From NCBI RefSeq assembly GCF_020447315.1, contig NZ_JAJADQ010000009.1:163853-227852 (forward strand): a stretch of 64,000 nt of DNA. The letters are read 5' to 3'. Position 1 is the stretch's first letter; every line of letters begins with the position of its first letter. The notes under the pieces are model-generated. The model was given only the letters and a program-made list of their open reading frames with translations. It did no database searches and was not told the DNA's origin. Origin of the DNA: Hymenobacter nitidus. GTDB lineage: Bacteria > Bacteroidota > Bacteroidia > Cytophagales > Hymenobacteraceae. Below, one piece after another: positions 41,289 through 54,200 of the stretch. A program made the translations under genes and the position numbers.

Positions 41289-44027
41289 ATGACAAACTGG
41301 TACAAAACGGGTCGTACAGCTTCACACTGGCGTCAGCTGGCCTTGGCCGCGCTGCTCTCCATCGGTGGTGCTTCGGCAGCCCAGGCCCAATCCCTGAACT
41401 ACAACGTGTTCGGGGCCCAGAACGTGGCGGGCACCTATACCGACCTGGCCGCCACCGGCACGGTAATCACCACGGCCAACACGGACGACGCCAACTCGGC
41501 CGCTCAGCCCATCGGGTTCACCTTCAACTACAATGGGGTTGCCTTCACGGATTTCGTGCTGAACACCAACGGCTTTATCAAGCTGGGTACGGCCGCTCCT
41601 TCGGCCGCCAACCTGTTCTATACGGGCCCTCAGGTAAACACCGGTGGTGCCATCAACAGCACCAACGCCGCCGACGTTAACCTGCTACTGCCCTTCAACC
41701 ACGACTTGGCCGACGGCACTTCGCCCGCCGAGTACCGCGTGGCCACGACCGGCACGGCCGGCAGCCGCGTGTGCACCATTCAGTGGAAAAACGTGAGCGA
41801 CAAGCTCGTGTCGGCCGCTACGGGCAAGCAGCACGCCAACATGCAGTTTCAGGTGAAGCTCTACGAAGGCACCAACAATATCGAGTTTGTGTACGGCCCC
41901 ACCACGGCTGGCCCAGGCCCGGATGTATTCAAATCGGCGGCCGTTGCTATCAAAGGCACTGCTGCCACCGCTACCCAGCTCGTATCCGTTACGAAGGGTT
42001 CGGTAACGGCTTGGGGAGCGGCTACGTTCCTGGCTGGCAACTACACCGGCAACGCCCTCAACTTCCGCGTATCGGCCCTGCCTGATGCCGGCCGCACGTT
42101 CCGCTTCCGTCCAGCCGTAGCCCAAGACGCGGCCGTACTAGCCGTTTATTCGCTGGGCAAGCTGCCCATTCCAGCCGGCGCCCCCCATACCATTCAGGCC
42201 GTGGTGCGCAACGTCGGCACGTCGGCCCTGACCAACGTGAGCGTAACGGCCGCGGTGGCCGGTGCCAACACCTTCACGAGCACCAAAACGGTAGCCTCGC
42301 TGGCCGTGGGCGCCTCGTCGCTGGTATCGTTCGACCCCTTCACTCCCACGGCTGTCGGCAACGAGACCATTACGGTAACCTCGGGTGCTGATGATGCCTC
42401 GACCAACAATACGCAGACCTACCAGCAGGTAGTAAATGCCACGACCTATGCCGTTGCCGAAGCCGGCCCCAGCACGGGTAGTGTAGGTTTCAACGTGACT
42501 GCCACCGGTGAAGCCGGTTCGGGCATTTTCGCCGTGAAATACAACGCTAGCGTGGCTCGTACGGTAAGCGCCGTTACGGTTCGCATCGAAGACACCCGCA
42601 CGGTAGGCCGCACGGTTTACGCTGTAGTGTGTGACGCTGCCGGCGCCATTCTGGCCCGCACGCCCGACTACGTAGTGCTGGCTTCTGACATTGCCACGAC
42701 CAAGACCTTCACTCTGACGACGCCCGTAGCTATTCCAGCGGGCAACTTCTATGCTGGTTTCGCCGAGGCGGTATCGCCGGCCGGTACGCCTGGCTACTTC
42801 CCCCTGGGCCTGCAGAACGAGACGCCTACCCGCTCGGGCACTTTCTACACGATGACTCTGGCCGGCGGTGCTCCTGCCGATGCTGTAGCCAGCGGCCTGG
42901 GCCGTTTCATGATTGAGGCCGTAACCGGTGCTGCTGCTACCTGCGTGGCCCCAACGGGTGTTGCCGTAACCAGCTCCAGCCCCGTATCGGCTACGGTTAC
43001 CTTCACGGGTCCTGCCAACGGCACGGGCTACACCATCATTTACGGTCCTACGGGCTTCAACCCTAGCACCGGTGGCACAACCGTAACGACGGCTACTTCG
43101 CCTTACACCATCACGGGCCTCGCCGCTTCGACGACCTACCAGGTGTATATCCGCTCTAACTGCGGCACTACCGAGCAGAGCGCTCTGGCTGGTCCGTTCT
43201 CGGTAACGACTCAGTGCAGCGTAACGTCGGTAACGACTTTCCCCTACTCGGAGAACTTCGACGGCGTGGCTACCGGCCTGCTGCCCTGCGGTTACACCAT
43301 CCTCGACTCGAACCTGGATGCTATTACCTGGGAAAGCCTTTCGACCATCGGCACGACTCCGATCAGCTCTTCGGCTCCGAACGCCATGGTTTATCAGTAC
43401 AACGAAGACGGCACGACGGCTGCTAACGACTGGTTCTTCACCACTCCGCTGTTGCTGCGCACCGGCAACCGCTACCAGCTTTCGTTTAAATACCGCGTTG
43501 GTCTTGCCACGTTCCCCGAGCGTCTGGAAGTGAAGTATGGCACTACGGCTACTCCCGCCAGCCAGACCACTACCCTGTGGAACAATGCCACCGTAGCCAA
43601 CACGGTTTACGCCACGGCTAACGCTACCAGCACGATTCCAGTACTGCCCATCGAGCCTACCACGACCGGCAACTACTACATCGGCTTCCACGTGTACAGC
43701 GCCGCCGACCAGTTCCTGCTGGCCGTAGACGACCTGCAAATCACGGCTACGACCATCACCGGCACGTCGGCTGCTCTGGACTACGCCATCAACGTATTCC
43801 CGAACCCATCAGCTGGTATCTTCAGCGTTGACATCAAAGGCGCTAACGCCAAAGGTGCCATGCAGGTAGAAGTGATGAACTCGCTCGGCCAAATCGTACA
43901 CTCGGCTTCGGTACGCGACAATCAGCTGAACAAGCTGGACCTGTCGAACCTGTCGGCCGGCATGTACGTGCTGAAAGTGAAGTCGGGCAACGACTTCTCG
44001 GTACGCAACCTGTCGATCCAGAAGTAA
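41289..44027 (+). CDS. T9SS cargo: multi-domain surface protein
   Basis: A 912-aa exported protein. Order of domains: signal peptide (cleavage near AAQAQ); a GEVED/beta-sandwich-like region at about 30-270; a CARDB-type repeat (AVVRNVGTSALTNVSVTAAV) at about 290-370; a beta-domain at about 385-550; a fibronectin type III domain (VAPTGVAVTSSSPVSATVTF) at about 556-640; a choice-of-anchor-J-like jelly roll (FPYSENFDGVATGLLPCGYT, about 650-830); and a C-terminal type A sorting domain (VFPNPSAGIF...) ending VRNLSIQK. The sorting domain should direct it through the T9SS. It is a likely adhesin or extracellular binding protein. No enzyme motif was seen. Confidence 0.85.
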   Translation: MTNWYKTGRTASHWRQLALAALLSIGGASAAQAQSLNYNVFGAQNVAGTYTDLAATGTVITTANTDDANSAAQPIGFTFNYNGVAFTDFVLNTNGFIKLGTAAPSAANLFYTGPQVNTGGAINSTNAADVNLLLPFNHDLADGTSPAEYRVATTGTAGSRVCTIQWKNVSDKLVSAATGKQHANMQFQVKLYEGTNNIEFVYGPTTAGPGPDVFKSAAVAIKGTAATATQLVSVTKGSVTAWGAATFLAGNYTGNALNFRVSALPDAGRTFRFRPAVAQDAAVLAVYSLGKLPIPAGAPHTIQAVVRNVGTSALTNVSVTAAVAGANTFTSTKTVASLAVGASSLVSFDPFTPTAVGNETITVTSGADDASTNNTQTYQQVVNATTYAVAEAGPSTGSVGFNVTATGEAGSGIFAVKYNASVARTVSAVTVRIEDTRTVGRTVYAVVCDAAGAILARTPDYVVLASDIATTKTFTLTTPVAIPAGNFYAGFAEAVSPAGTPGYFPLGLQNETPTRSGTFYTMTLAGGAPADAVASGLGRFMIEAVTGAAATCVAPTGVAVTSSSPVSATVTFTGPANGTGYTIIYGPTGFNPSTGGTTVTTATSPYTITGLAASTTYQVYIRSNCGTTEQSALAGPFSVTTQCSVTSVTTFPYSENFDGVATGLLPCGYTILDSNLDAITWESLSTIGTTPISSSAPNAMVYQYNEDGTTAANDWFFTTPLLLRTGNRYQLSFKYRVGLATFPERLEVKYGTTATPASQTTTLWNNATVANTVYATANATSTIPVLPIEPTTTGNYYIGFHVYSAADQFLLAVDDLQITATTITGTSAALDYAINVFPNPSAGIFSVDIKGANAKGAMQVEVMNSLGQIVHSASVRDNQLNKLDLSNLSAGMYVLKVKSGNDFSVRNLSIQK

Positions 44028-44050
44028 TATCTGCGGTCTGCGGTTATTGA

Positions 44051-44080
44051 AAAGGGCAGCCATATGGCTGCCCTTTTTTT
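44051..44080 (+). terminator. Terminator after the T9SS cargo gene
   Basis: A 12-bp perfect palindromic stem (44051-44062 with 44065-44076) followed by a run of T residues. Confidence 0.85.
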
Positions 44081-44211
44081 GTGGCCTATACGTGGCCGCT
44101 AGTTGCCTGTCGGGGCCCTGTAGCAACTGCCCGGCAGCCTAAGAGCAAACCTGCCGCGGTTGGAATAAATCAGGTAGAGAAAGGACGAAATACTTTCGAT
44201 TCTCTACCGTG

Positions 44212-44250
44212 TTGGAGGGAATGTGAAATAACATTTCACATTCCCTCCAA
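44212..44250. repeat. Perfect 18-bp inverted repeat
   Basis: TTGGAGGGAATGTGAAAT (44212-44229) is exactly repeated in inverse at 44233-44250 with a 3-nt loop. There is no T-run to make it a terminator, and it sits midway between convergent transcription units. Confidence 0.7.
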
Positions 44251-44430
44251 CTATTCTAACACCCTGGAAGCTACTGGCCCGGAATAGGAAGTTGAAGCGC
44301 TGACACAAGTCTGTATCACACGGCTACCAGCTGAGTAATTTCATTGGTAGCCGGAAGGAAAGCCCGCCAATGACGGCCTGCCGGCCCGCCCCGAAGCTGG
44401 CCCTGGAGCAGAGATATTACGAGCGGCTTA

Positions 44431-44478
44431 GCACACAAAAAGGCCCTGGCTACGTGTAGCCAGGGCCTTTTTGTGTGC
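44431..44478. terminator. 23-bp bidirectional terminator palindrome
   Basis: GCACACAAAAAGGCCCTGGC begins a 23-bp perfect stem (44431-44453 with 44456-44478) around a 2-nt loop. Runs of A and T inside the arms let it work as a terminator for ccmF on the minus strand and possibly in the other direction. Confidence 0.85.
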
Positions 44479-44502
44479 TTGCTATGGGGCAATCTACTAT
44501 CG

Positions 44503-47097
<2,595 letters not shown>

Positions 47098-47191
47098 GAG
47101 CTTGGTATTAGGTAATTGTACTGCGGAAGGAAAACCGGTGAAGCGGGGAAACGTTCCGTTTTAGAACCCGCCCCGTACTGCTCCGTTCCGC

Positions 47192-47617
47192 TTAGCGCGA
47201 CGCCGTGGCGCCTTTAATGTCCTTCTCCACGTACTTAGAAGGACACTTCAGCAAAATTTTGTCGGCCACGAACACGTCGTTGCGCATGGCCCCGGTGATG
47301 ACCACCTGCTCCGACTTGTCGAAGTCCTGGGGCTTGGGGTTGAAGTAAATCACGCGCTGGGCAATGCGGTTGGTGTCCACGAGCGTGAAGGCGAAGTAGT
47401 TCGGGTCCAGGGTCGGGTTGTACTCCAGGCCCAGAATGTTCTTCTGCCCGTCGCGCGGGAGGCGGCCCACTACGTGCACTTTGGTCAGGTTACCATCGGC
47501 GGCCCGTTCCCGGGCCTCGCGGAACGAGACGTAGACGCTGGCGTCGCCCACAGTGCTCATGATGATGCCGATAGCAACGGCAATGACGGCAATGGCAAGG
47601 ATATGAGATTTTTTCAT
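47192..47617 (-). CDS. ccmE: Heme chaperone CcmE, CxxxY variant
   Basis: A 141-aa membrane-anchored protein: N-terminal helix (HILAIAVIAVAIGIIM), then an OB-fold periplasmic domain. In classical CcmE the heme is attached to a His in an HxxxY motif; here the same place reads KCPSKY, with Cys125 and Tyr129 (CxxxY). This matches the CcmE variant of System I*, described for Deltaproteobacteria and archaea, in which Cys replaces His and CcmG/CcmH are missing. It lies between ccmD and ccmF. The identity is secure from order and the OB fold; the heme attachment to Cys is family knowledge. Confidence 0.93.
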   Translation of the reverse strand: MKKSHILAIAVIAVAIGIIMSTVGDASVYVSFREARERAADGNLTKVHVVGRLPRDGQKNILGLEYNPTLDPNYFAFTLVDTNRIAQRVIYFNPKPQDFDKSEQVVITGAMRNDVFVADKILLKCPSKYVEKDIKGATASR

Positions 47618-47753
47618 GATGCTTCAACAGCGCCGGACTGGTGAGCCGGCTTTACTGAACAACCAAAGGTCCCCGAAAAATCCGTCGGGCCGGAATTCAT
47701 TTATCAGGCTGCCACCTGATGTTTGTCAGGTAGCGGAATTGTCTTTTTCGCCG

Positions 47754-47999
47754 CTAGTCTTTCAACTCCCGCTCCAGGCGGCCGACTTTACGGTCCAGGG
47801 AAATCAGGAAGGCCAGCAGCCCGGCCAGCACGACGGTGATGACGGCCACGACCACGTAGATCTTACCGTCCTGGCGCATGGTATCGGCCATTTCGGGCGA
47901 GTCGGTGGCCACGGACTGGGCGGCGGCGTGCAATACGGGCAGCAGCAGGGCGGCCAGCAGCAAAAAGGCCGAACGAAGCTTACGCAAGCTGTTTTTCAT
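47754..47999 (-). CDS. CcmD-like small membrane protein
   Basis: An 81-aa protein with a signal-like N-terminus (cleavage near AAAQ), a short spacer, one transmembrane helix (YVVVAVITVVLAGLLAFLI) and a basic end (SLDRKVGRLERELKD). CcmD is a small adaptor that releases holo-CcmE from the CcmABC complex. The start at 47999 overlaps the end of ccmC by 20 bases. The assignment rests on position and size, because CcmD is poorly conserved. Confidence 0.8.
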   Translation of the reverse strand: MKNSLRKLRSAFLLLAALLLPVLHAAAQSVATDSPEMADTMRQDGKIYVVVAVITVVLAGLLAFLISLDRKVGRLERELKD

Positions 48000-48651
48000 A
48001 TACTTTTTGTTTGAGCAGAGCAATACGGCTGGCTACCTGCGCCAGCCAGAAAGCTAAAAGGGTCCAGCCAATGACGGCCGGGTAAAAGACCAGCCGCATG
48101 TTGTCGTCGAGGTCGTACTTGGCAAAGGCCGGGTTGCCACCTGCACCGGGATGGAGCGAGTCCGTCAGGCGCGGCAGAATGTAGAACAGCGGCATGGCCG
48201 TGGCAAAGGCGAAGATGTTGTAGATGGCCGAAATCCGGGCCCGCTGCTGCTCGTCGGTAAAGGAGGAGCGCAGCACCAGATAAGCACCGTAAATCAGCAT
48301 GGCAATGGCCGCGCCGTTGAGCTTGGGGTCGTTGGTCCACCACGTGCCCCAGGTGTACTTGGCCCAGATGCTGCCCGTGGCCAGCCCCACGACGCCCATC
48401 AGAATGCCGGTGCGGGCCGCCTCGTGGGAGCGGATATCCAGCTCGGGCGTCGGGTTGCGCAGGTAGCGGATGGAATAAACGACCGAGGCAATCAGGATGA
48501 AGGTCATGCCGAACCACATCGGCACGTGGAAGTACAGGTTACGGATGGTTTCGTTCAGAATAGCCAGCCGGGGCACGGGTACCAGCAGGCCGGCCACTGC
48601 GGTATAGAGCAGCAGCACCGCGGCCAGGGCTTTCCACCAGTTATTTTTCAT
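47980..48651 (-). CDS. ccmC: Heme handling protein CcmC
   Basis: A 223-aa membrane protein with six hydrophobic helices and the CcmC/CcsA family tryptophan motif WAKYTWGTWWTNDPKL, which contacts heme in the periplasmic loop. It helps attach heme to CcmE. The ATG at 48651 is used; a few codons upstream are also in frame. It overlaps ccmD by 20 bases and follows ccmB by 106 bases. Confidence 0.93.
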   Translation of the reverse strand: MKNNWWKALAAVLLLYTAVAGLLVPVPRLAILNETIRNLYFHVPMWFGMTFILIASVVYSIRYLRNPTPELDIRSHEAARTGILMGVVGLATGSIWAKYTWGTWWTNDPKLNGAAIAMLIYGAYLVLRSSFTDEQQRARISAIYNIFAFATAMPLFYILPRLTDSLHPGAGGNPAFAKYDLDDNMRLVFYPAVIGWTLLAFWLAQVASRIALLKQKVYEKQLA

Positions 48652-48757
48652 GAGCAGCAAAAAGTAAGCAGCGCCGAGCCACCAGCGCCGAACGGAAGAA
48701 TAACAGCCAAACCAACTGGTTTGTCACAGCGGTCGGCCGCAAGTTTTGCCCAGGTCG

Positions 48758-49429
48758 TTAGCTCCGCCATAGGAAAGGAAACAGCAGGTAGGACACGGCA
48801 CTTACAATCAGGTTGAGGGCCACCAGGGTCAGCAGGGAGCTGCGGCTGGCGTCGAATTCCAGCCCATCCAGGGCGTTTTTCGAGACTTTGATGAGCAGCA
48901 GCAGCATGGGTACCATCAGCGGAAAGCCCAGCACGGCCATCAGCGTACTGCTGTTGGTGGCCTTGGCCGCAATACCCGACACGAGCGTCAGCGTGGAGGC
49001 AAAGCCCACGGCCCCAAGCACCACGTTGGCCAGAAACAGCGGCATGTTCTGCACGGGGTTGCCCAGCACCACGGCGTAGAGCCCGAAGCCGGCCAGGGCC
49101 AGCCCCAGCAGTAGCAGGGCGTTGTAGACGATTTTGGCCATAATCACGGCCTGGGGCTGTACCAGCGTGTAGTAGTAGAGCAGCCGGCCCTGGCTTTCCT
49201 GCAGGAAGCCTTTGGCTACGGCATTCACGGCCGTAAACAGCAGGATAATCCAGAACAGGGCATTCCAGGCCGGCACAGGCAACTCACCGCCGCGCAGGGC
49301 AAAGCTCAGGTAGCACACGAACACCGTACTGCCCACGTAGAGCAGCATGCCGCTTAGGGCCGCGCGCTGCCGCCACTCCAGGCGGAAGTCCTTCTGAATC
49401 AAATACCAAATCTCGCGGAGGAGCAACAC
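48758..49429 (-). CDS. ccmB: Heme exporter permease CcmB
   Basis: A 223-aa membrane protein with about six helices, starting at the GTG at 49429 (REIWYLIQKDFRLEWRQ), the typical CcmB beginning. It is the permease of the CcmAB ABC exporter that drives heme loading and release. No ccmA ATPase gene lies in the window, although ccmB is its usual neighbour; it may be elsewhere. First gene of the ccmB-C-D-E-F series. Confidence 0.9.
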   Translation of the reverse strand: MLLLREIWYLIQKDFRLEWRQRAALSGMLLYVGSTVFVCYLSFALRGGELPVPAWNALFWIILLFTAVNAVAKGFLQESQGRLLYYYTLVQPQAVIMAKIVYNALLLLGLALAGFGLYAVVLGNPVQNMPLFLANVVLGAVGFASTLTLVSGIAAKATNSSTLMAVLGFPLMVPMLLLLIKVSKNALDGLEFDASRSSLLTLVALNLIVSAVSYLLFPFLWRS

Positions 49430-49543
49430 GGTACAGCGGCTGGTGAACAGGGCCGCAAAGATACAACCCAACCTCCGGATAGGCCTCACCTAAGTTCATT
49501 ATTCGCCCCTCCCCTACTCTGGGGCTCTCAAAATCGGCCACAA

Positions 49544-49575
49544 AAAAGCCTTCCACGGCGAGTAGAAGGCTTTTC
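49544..49575 (-). terminator. Terminator after the beta-helix cargo gene
   Basis: A 10-bp stem AAAAGCCTTC (49544-49553 with 49565-49574) and flanking A/T runs, lying between the beta-helix gene stop (49593) and the ccmB start (49429). Confidence 0.65.
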
Positions 49576-49592
49576 AGAAGGCAGCAAGGGTT

Positions 49593-51110
49593 CTAACGGA
49601 CGATGCTAAACTTGCCGGTAGCCGTAGCACTTTCCTGGGTCAGGCGGTAGGTATAGAGCCCGGCGGCCAGGGTGCGGGTAGCCAAGCGCAGCCGTCCACT
49701 TACGGGCTTGGCGGTGTAGGTAGTCACCACCCGGCCCGTCAGATCGAGCACCTGCAGCGTGGCGGCCGCCTGGGCGTTGGCTAGCTCAAAGGTCAGCCAT
49801 TCGGTGGCCGGATTGGGGTACACGGCCGTTTGCAGGGTCTGCGGGGCCCGGGCCGCCAGAATCGTGGCGCGGAAAGGCAGGAAATCGACTACGCCGAGGG
49901 CCGCGTTGTCGGGCTGATGATACACGTGGGCTTCAATCTGGGCGGCCACGCTGGTGCCCCAGTCGTTGTTTTCAGCCTTGAAGCTCTCGGCCGTGTTGTT
50001 GTAGATATCATAGATCTGGCCACCGTTGCCGTTGTCGGCCAGCAGGTTCAGGCCCGCATCCGTAGAGTCGGTGCTGCTCAGGTTGCCGAAGCTGATGCGC
50101 GGGGCGGGCGTGCTGGCGTTGGAGCGCTGCAGCGTCACGCCGTAGAGGTTGCGCCGGATGATGTTGCGCGACACGACGCCGGTCTGGGTCTGGGTACCGT
50201 TGAAGTTCAATCCGCTGCCGCCGGTCTGGGCATTGGGGTTGATGTTGTTGTCGGTAATGACGTTCTGGGTGATGTAGCTGCTGATGTTGCCCCCCACCAC
50301 GGCAATGCCGTAGCGGTTGTCGCGCACGATGTTGCGCCGGATCTGCACCTGAGTCAGGTTGCTGGAGCCCAGCAGGTTGGAAACACTGATACCGCCGGCC
50401 ATCGGAAAGCGCCCCACCACGAGGTTGCCCTGGATGATGGTGGTTGTAGCGCCACCCACGCCCAGGTTTATCTGGGGCCAGTTGCCGTTTTCGGTGCTGT
50501 TGGCCACCAGTATATTATTTCTGATGATGGGCGAGGTCGGGCGGTTCGAGGGGCTCAGAATGGCCGAGCGGGCATTGCCGTAGATGCGGCAGTTGGTAAT
50601 GCGCGGAATACCACCGGAGATATTGATGGCCCCGCTGTTCGTCGCCTTGGTACCAATAGAGGCCACCTGGTAGCGCACCACGCAGCTGTCCATCACCAGG
50701 CTTACGTCCACGGCCTTGATGCCACCGCCATACTCCACCACGGTCTTGTGCAGCTCCGAGCCGCCACTGGTACCGGAGAAGGAAATGCTGTGAAAAGGCG
50801 CCGTGGGGGTCACCGCCGTGATTTTAACGGAGTCGCGGGGGTGAATGAGCAGTACTCCATCCACGTAGAGCAGCGCCAGCGACGCCATACGAATGGTAGC
50901 GTTGCTGCGGATTTCCAGGGTATCCCGGGCCGAGAGCCGGATGGTGTCGTTGATCTGGAAGGCGCCGTTGGCCGTCGTCACGTAGCCTCCCGAGGCGGCC
51001 AGCAGCTGCGTCAGGTTCCAGTGGACGCCCGTGCCCGGGGTGCGGTACTGCGCGTGGGCCGCCTGCCAGCCCAACAGGCTCAGGACGAATATAAGTAGGT
51101 GTTTTTTCAT
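49593..51110 (-). CDS. T9SS cargo: right-handed beta-helix protein
   Basis: A 505-aa exported protein. The signal peptide ends near AAHAQ. A parallel beta-helix follows (repeated short turns such as IRLSARDTLEIRSNATIRM, CRIYGNARSAI and NNILVANSTENGNW, about residues 40-400), as in pectate-lyase-like folds, and it ends in a T9SS type A domain (VYPNPATEWLTFELAN, ending TATGKFSIVR). Polysaccharide binding or cleavage is common for this architecture, but no catalytic residues can be assigned. The ATG at 51110 begins the signal peptide. Confidence 0.85.
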   Translation of the reverse strand: MKKHLLIFVLSLLGWQAAHAQYRTPGTGVHWNLTQLLAASGGYVTTANGAFQINDTIRLSARDTLEIRSNATIRMASLALLYVDGVLLIHPRDSVKITAVTPTAPFHSISFSGTSGGSELHKTVVEYGGGIKAVDVSLVMDSCVVRYQVASIGTKATNSGAINISGGIPRITNCRIYGNARSAILSPSNRPTSPIIRNNILVANSTENGNWPQINLGVGGATTTIIQGNLVVGRFPMAGGISVSNLLGSSNLTQVQIRRNIVRDNRYGIAVVGGNISSYITQNVITDNNINPNAQTGGSGLNFNGTQTQTGVVSRNIIRRNLYGVTLQRSNASTPAPRISFGNLSSTDSTDAGLNLLADNGNGGQIYDIYNNTAESFKAENNDWGTSVAAQIEAHVYHQPDNAALGVVDFLPFRATILAARAPQTLQTAVYPNPATEWLTFELANAQAAATLQVLDLTGRVVTTYTAKPVSGRLRLATRTLAAGLYTYRLTQESATATGKFSIVR

Positions 51111-51173
51111 AGTGAAGCAGCGTAAACGAGCCTGATTGAAGAAGGAAACCGGCAAGGAAGGTAGGAGTAAAAA

Positions 51174-51211
51174 CCCAAAAAAAGCCACCCGGTCGTTCCA
51201 GGTGGCTTTTT
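51174..51211 (-). terminator. Terminator after the 1074-aa gene
   Basis: A 10-bp stem AAAAGCCACC (51180-51189 with 51201-51210) with an 11-nt loop and a T-run on the minus strand, between the 1074-aa gene stop (51249) and the beta-helix gene start. Confidence 0.75.
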
Positions 51212-51248
51212 AGGAGGATGCAGCAATTCTTGAGGCCGGATTCTCTTC

Positions 51249-54200
51249 TTAGAAGTCGTAGCCGAGCGTGAAGTAGAATTTGGGTCCCTTCTGCACGTAG
51301 TCCTCCTGGCCCCAGGCTATGTCAGCTTTGCCGTAGAAGCCCAGCAGCGTGGTGCGCATGCCAAAGCCGTAGCCGATCAGCATGGGGTTGCGGAAGTTGA
51401 TGACGGTGGCCGTAAAGGCTCCCCCGGCTCCGCCTTTTACCTGCGTGTTGAAGGAGTTGTTTTCATTGAAAGGATTCGAGCCCGAATAGGCCGAGCCGGC
51501 ATCCGAGAAGGCCGTCAGCTGCAGGTTGCGGAAGAAGCCCGAGTAAATCGGCTTGCGCGAGAGGTACTGGATGATGGGCACCCGCAGCTCGGTATTGAAG
51601 AGTACGTAGCGGGGACCGTTGCGCTTGCTGTAGTCGAAGCCGCGCAGATTGGTCACGAACTGCTGGTAGAACACCTGCGTCGGGTCGCTGAACTCGGCGG
51701 AGCTAGGCGTGAGGCGGCCGTCATCGTAGCGGGCATTCAGCCAGTTATCCATGCCGCCCAGGCGGAACGTCTGAGCCGCGTTACCGAAGAACGAGCCGAA
51801 GCTGGCCCGGTTGGCCCAGATAATCTGCCGGTGCACTTTCTGGTAGTGCCGCAGGTCCACGTAAATCTTGCCGAACCCCTGCTTGCCATCATCAATACCG
51901 TTGAGCTTCAGCACTCCTATTTTCATGCGGGTGCCTTCCATCATGTTTACCCCGGTGGAAATGGCATTGTCGAACACCAGTTCCCCGCTCACCCCAAGGT
52001 AGCTGCGGTTGATGTCGTTGTCGGTAGTGAACTCGCTGATAATCGTGCGGTTCACGTTCACGAAGCGCGGACCGCCCCGTACGCTCAGGCTGTGCGTAAG
52101 CGGGTAGGCAATGGTCGGCGACACTTCGTGGCGGCCAAAGCGCAGGCGTCGGTTTTCGGTGTCGAAGAAGTAAGCCTGCTTCTGGTAGCCGATGCTCCAG
52201 TCGTAGCGCTTGCGCAGGTTGGTATACTCGGCGTAAATGTTGCTGGTACGCAGGTCGGTGAGGGCAAAAATACCGGCCCGGATACGGTGGTCCTCAAACA
52301 GGTCGGCCATGTTGGCCTGCCCAATCAGGCCCAGTCCCAGCAGTGGGTCGGCATACAGCGACGACACCACATTGTCGATGCTGAAGCGCTTGTCGTATTT
52401 CACGGGCCCCAACACAGTCAGGGCATCGGCCGGCGAGGCGGTCGGCAGGGCGGCTACGTCGCTGCGCTTGCGGCGCGGCGCAGGCTGAGCCGGCGCGTCT
52501 TCCTCGAACTGGTAGTCGCTGGTGTTAATCTGGCCGTCGTTTTTGCCGGGAGCCGTAGCCGGTGGCGGGGTATCCTGGGTTTCGGTGGCCACCGGTTTGG
52601 CGGGTTGGGGCGTGGCAGCCCGCTGCGGCGCGCGCGACCGGTCTTCCAGCGTTTCCTGGCGGGCGGTTTTATAGAGCGTCAGGCTTTCGGGCAGCGCGTA
52701 GGTCGGGTACAGGTACACAAAATTGCGGGCCTTGTCGATGGCCACGAAGCCCAATGCCCCGGTCGTGGGGTTGAAGTCGAAACTCTCCAGGTTGGGCTGA
52801 AAGCTGCTGACGGGCACGTGCTGCTTGGTTTTGAATGAGTAACGGTAGATGCTGCGCACCCCGCTCTCTTCGCCCAGAAACAGAATCTCGTCGTCGGACA
52901 TGGCCCGCGGACGGCCTTCGTTGGAAATCGTGCTGACCAGCGTTTCCACCGGCTGAGCCCGCCCGTCGAGGTGGTAGAAGAATAGGTCGTAGTTATTGAC
53001 CACGCTGCCAAACGAGCCCTTGGCCGTGCCCGCCGAGTCGAGCCAGCGGTTGGAGCTGAACACGATACCCGTGCCGCCCGGCAAGAAGACCGGCTGCACG
53101 TCATCAAACACGTCGTTGGTCAGCTTTTCGGGCGTGCGGCTACCAGCGCGCAGTAGGTACAAGTCGTTCTGACCGTTACGTACCCCACTAAACACCAGCG
53201 ACTTGCCGTCGGGTGAGTAGCTCAGATCCAGCACCTGCGAGAAGGGCCGGAAGACGGTAGAGCCAGCGCTGCCAATAAATGGCAGGCCTTCCTTCAAGCG
53301 GGCAAATAGCCCACCGGCGCCGCCATCGGCAGGGCGCAGGCGCAGGCTCATGTTGCCTTTGGCCATTTCGGCCACGGCCACCTGCCCGTTGCCGCGCCAG
53401 GCCAGGGCCGGCAGACGGTTTTCAACCTGCTGGTCGGGCGTTTTGTAGCCACCCCGGTGAATTACGCGGCGGCCCGAGCCGCCACGGTTAGTGACCAGCA
53501 CCCGGTAGCGGCCCCGCTCATTCGACACGTAGGCCAGCTGCTGGCCGTTGGGGCTGAGCACGGGCTGGGTATAGAGGATGCCTTTGCGGTTGTTTTTAGA
53601 CAGCTGCCGAGCTTCCTCAGGCAGCACGAAAGCCGTTTGGGGCTGGGCATTCAGCTGGCGGTAATAGGCCAGCCAGTCTTTCAGGAAAACCTTGTAGGGC
53701 ACGTTCAGCGAACTGCTGATGCCCACTTCCACGTCGCGCGTAATGCGCGTCAGGTTCAGAATGTTCTGGATGGTGGTATAGCCGTAGCGCTCGGCAATGT
53801 AGTTCCAAATGCTCTGGCCGGCCAGCTCGGGGTTGCGCACGAAGAACTGGGACGACTTGTTCGACTCCACCTTCTGGGTCATGTCGCGCATGTAGTTATC
53901 CATGTCCACGCTCCAGCCCTCGGCGGCGTAGGCCGAGGCCCCGGTCACAAACCAGTCGGGCAGCTGCAGCAGGTAGCTGCTCTGAATGACTTCCTTAAGC
54001 GAGCCGCCATACATCATGTCGTTGAGCAGCACGCGGGTAATCTGGTAGCTCAGGTCACGCTTAAAAATGGTTTGCTGGCCCTGGAAAGCGAGCTGCACCT
54101 TGCTCATGCGCAGCAGCTCGGTTTCGCCGCCGGTCTGGTATTTGTCCGTGTCGAGGCCCACGTTGCTCTGCCGCAGGTCGCCCACGGAGTTGTAGAGCAT

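Larger units (their letters stand above)
44028..44502. other. Intergenic region with several palindromes
   Basis: 475 bases, no gene recognised. It contains the cargo-gene terminator (44051-44080), a perfect 18-bp hairpin at 44212-44250, a nested GGTAGAGA/TCTCTACC inverted repeat around 44173-44208, and the 23-bp ccmF terminator palindrome (44431-44478). No tRNA or open reading frame with support is visible. Confidence 0.6.

Noticed and set aside
42138..43739. 533-codon minus-strand frame opposite the T9SS cargo
   Set aside because: It is rich in Arg/Gly/Val and shadows a gene with a signal peptide and a sorting domain on the plus strand.
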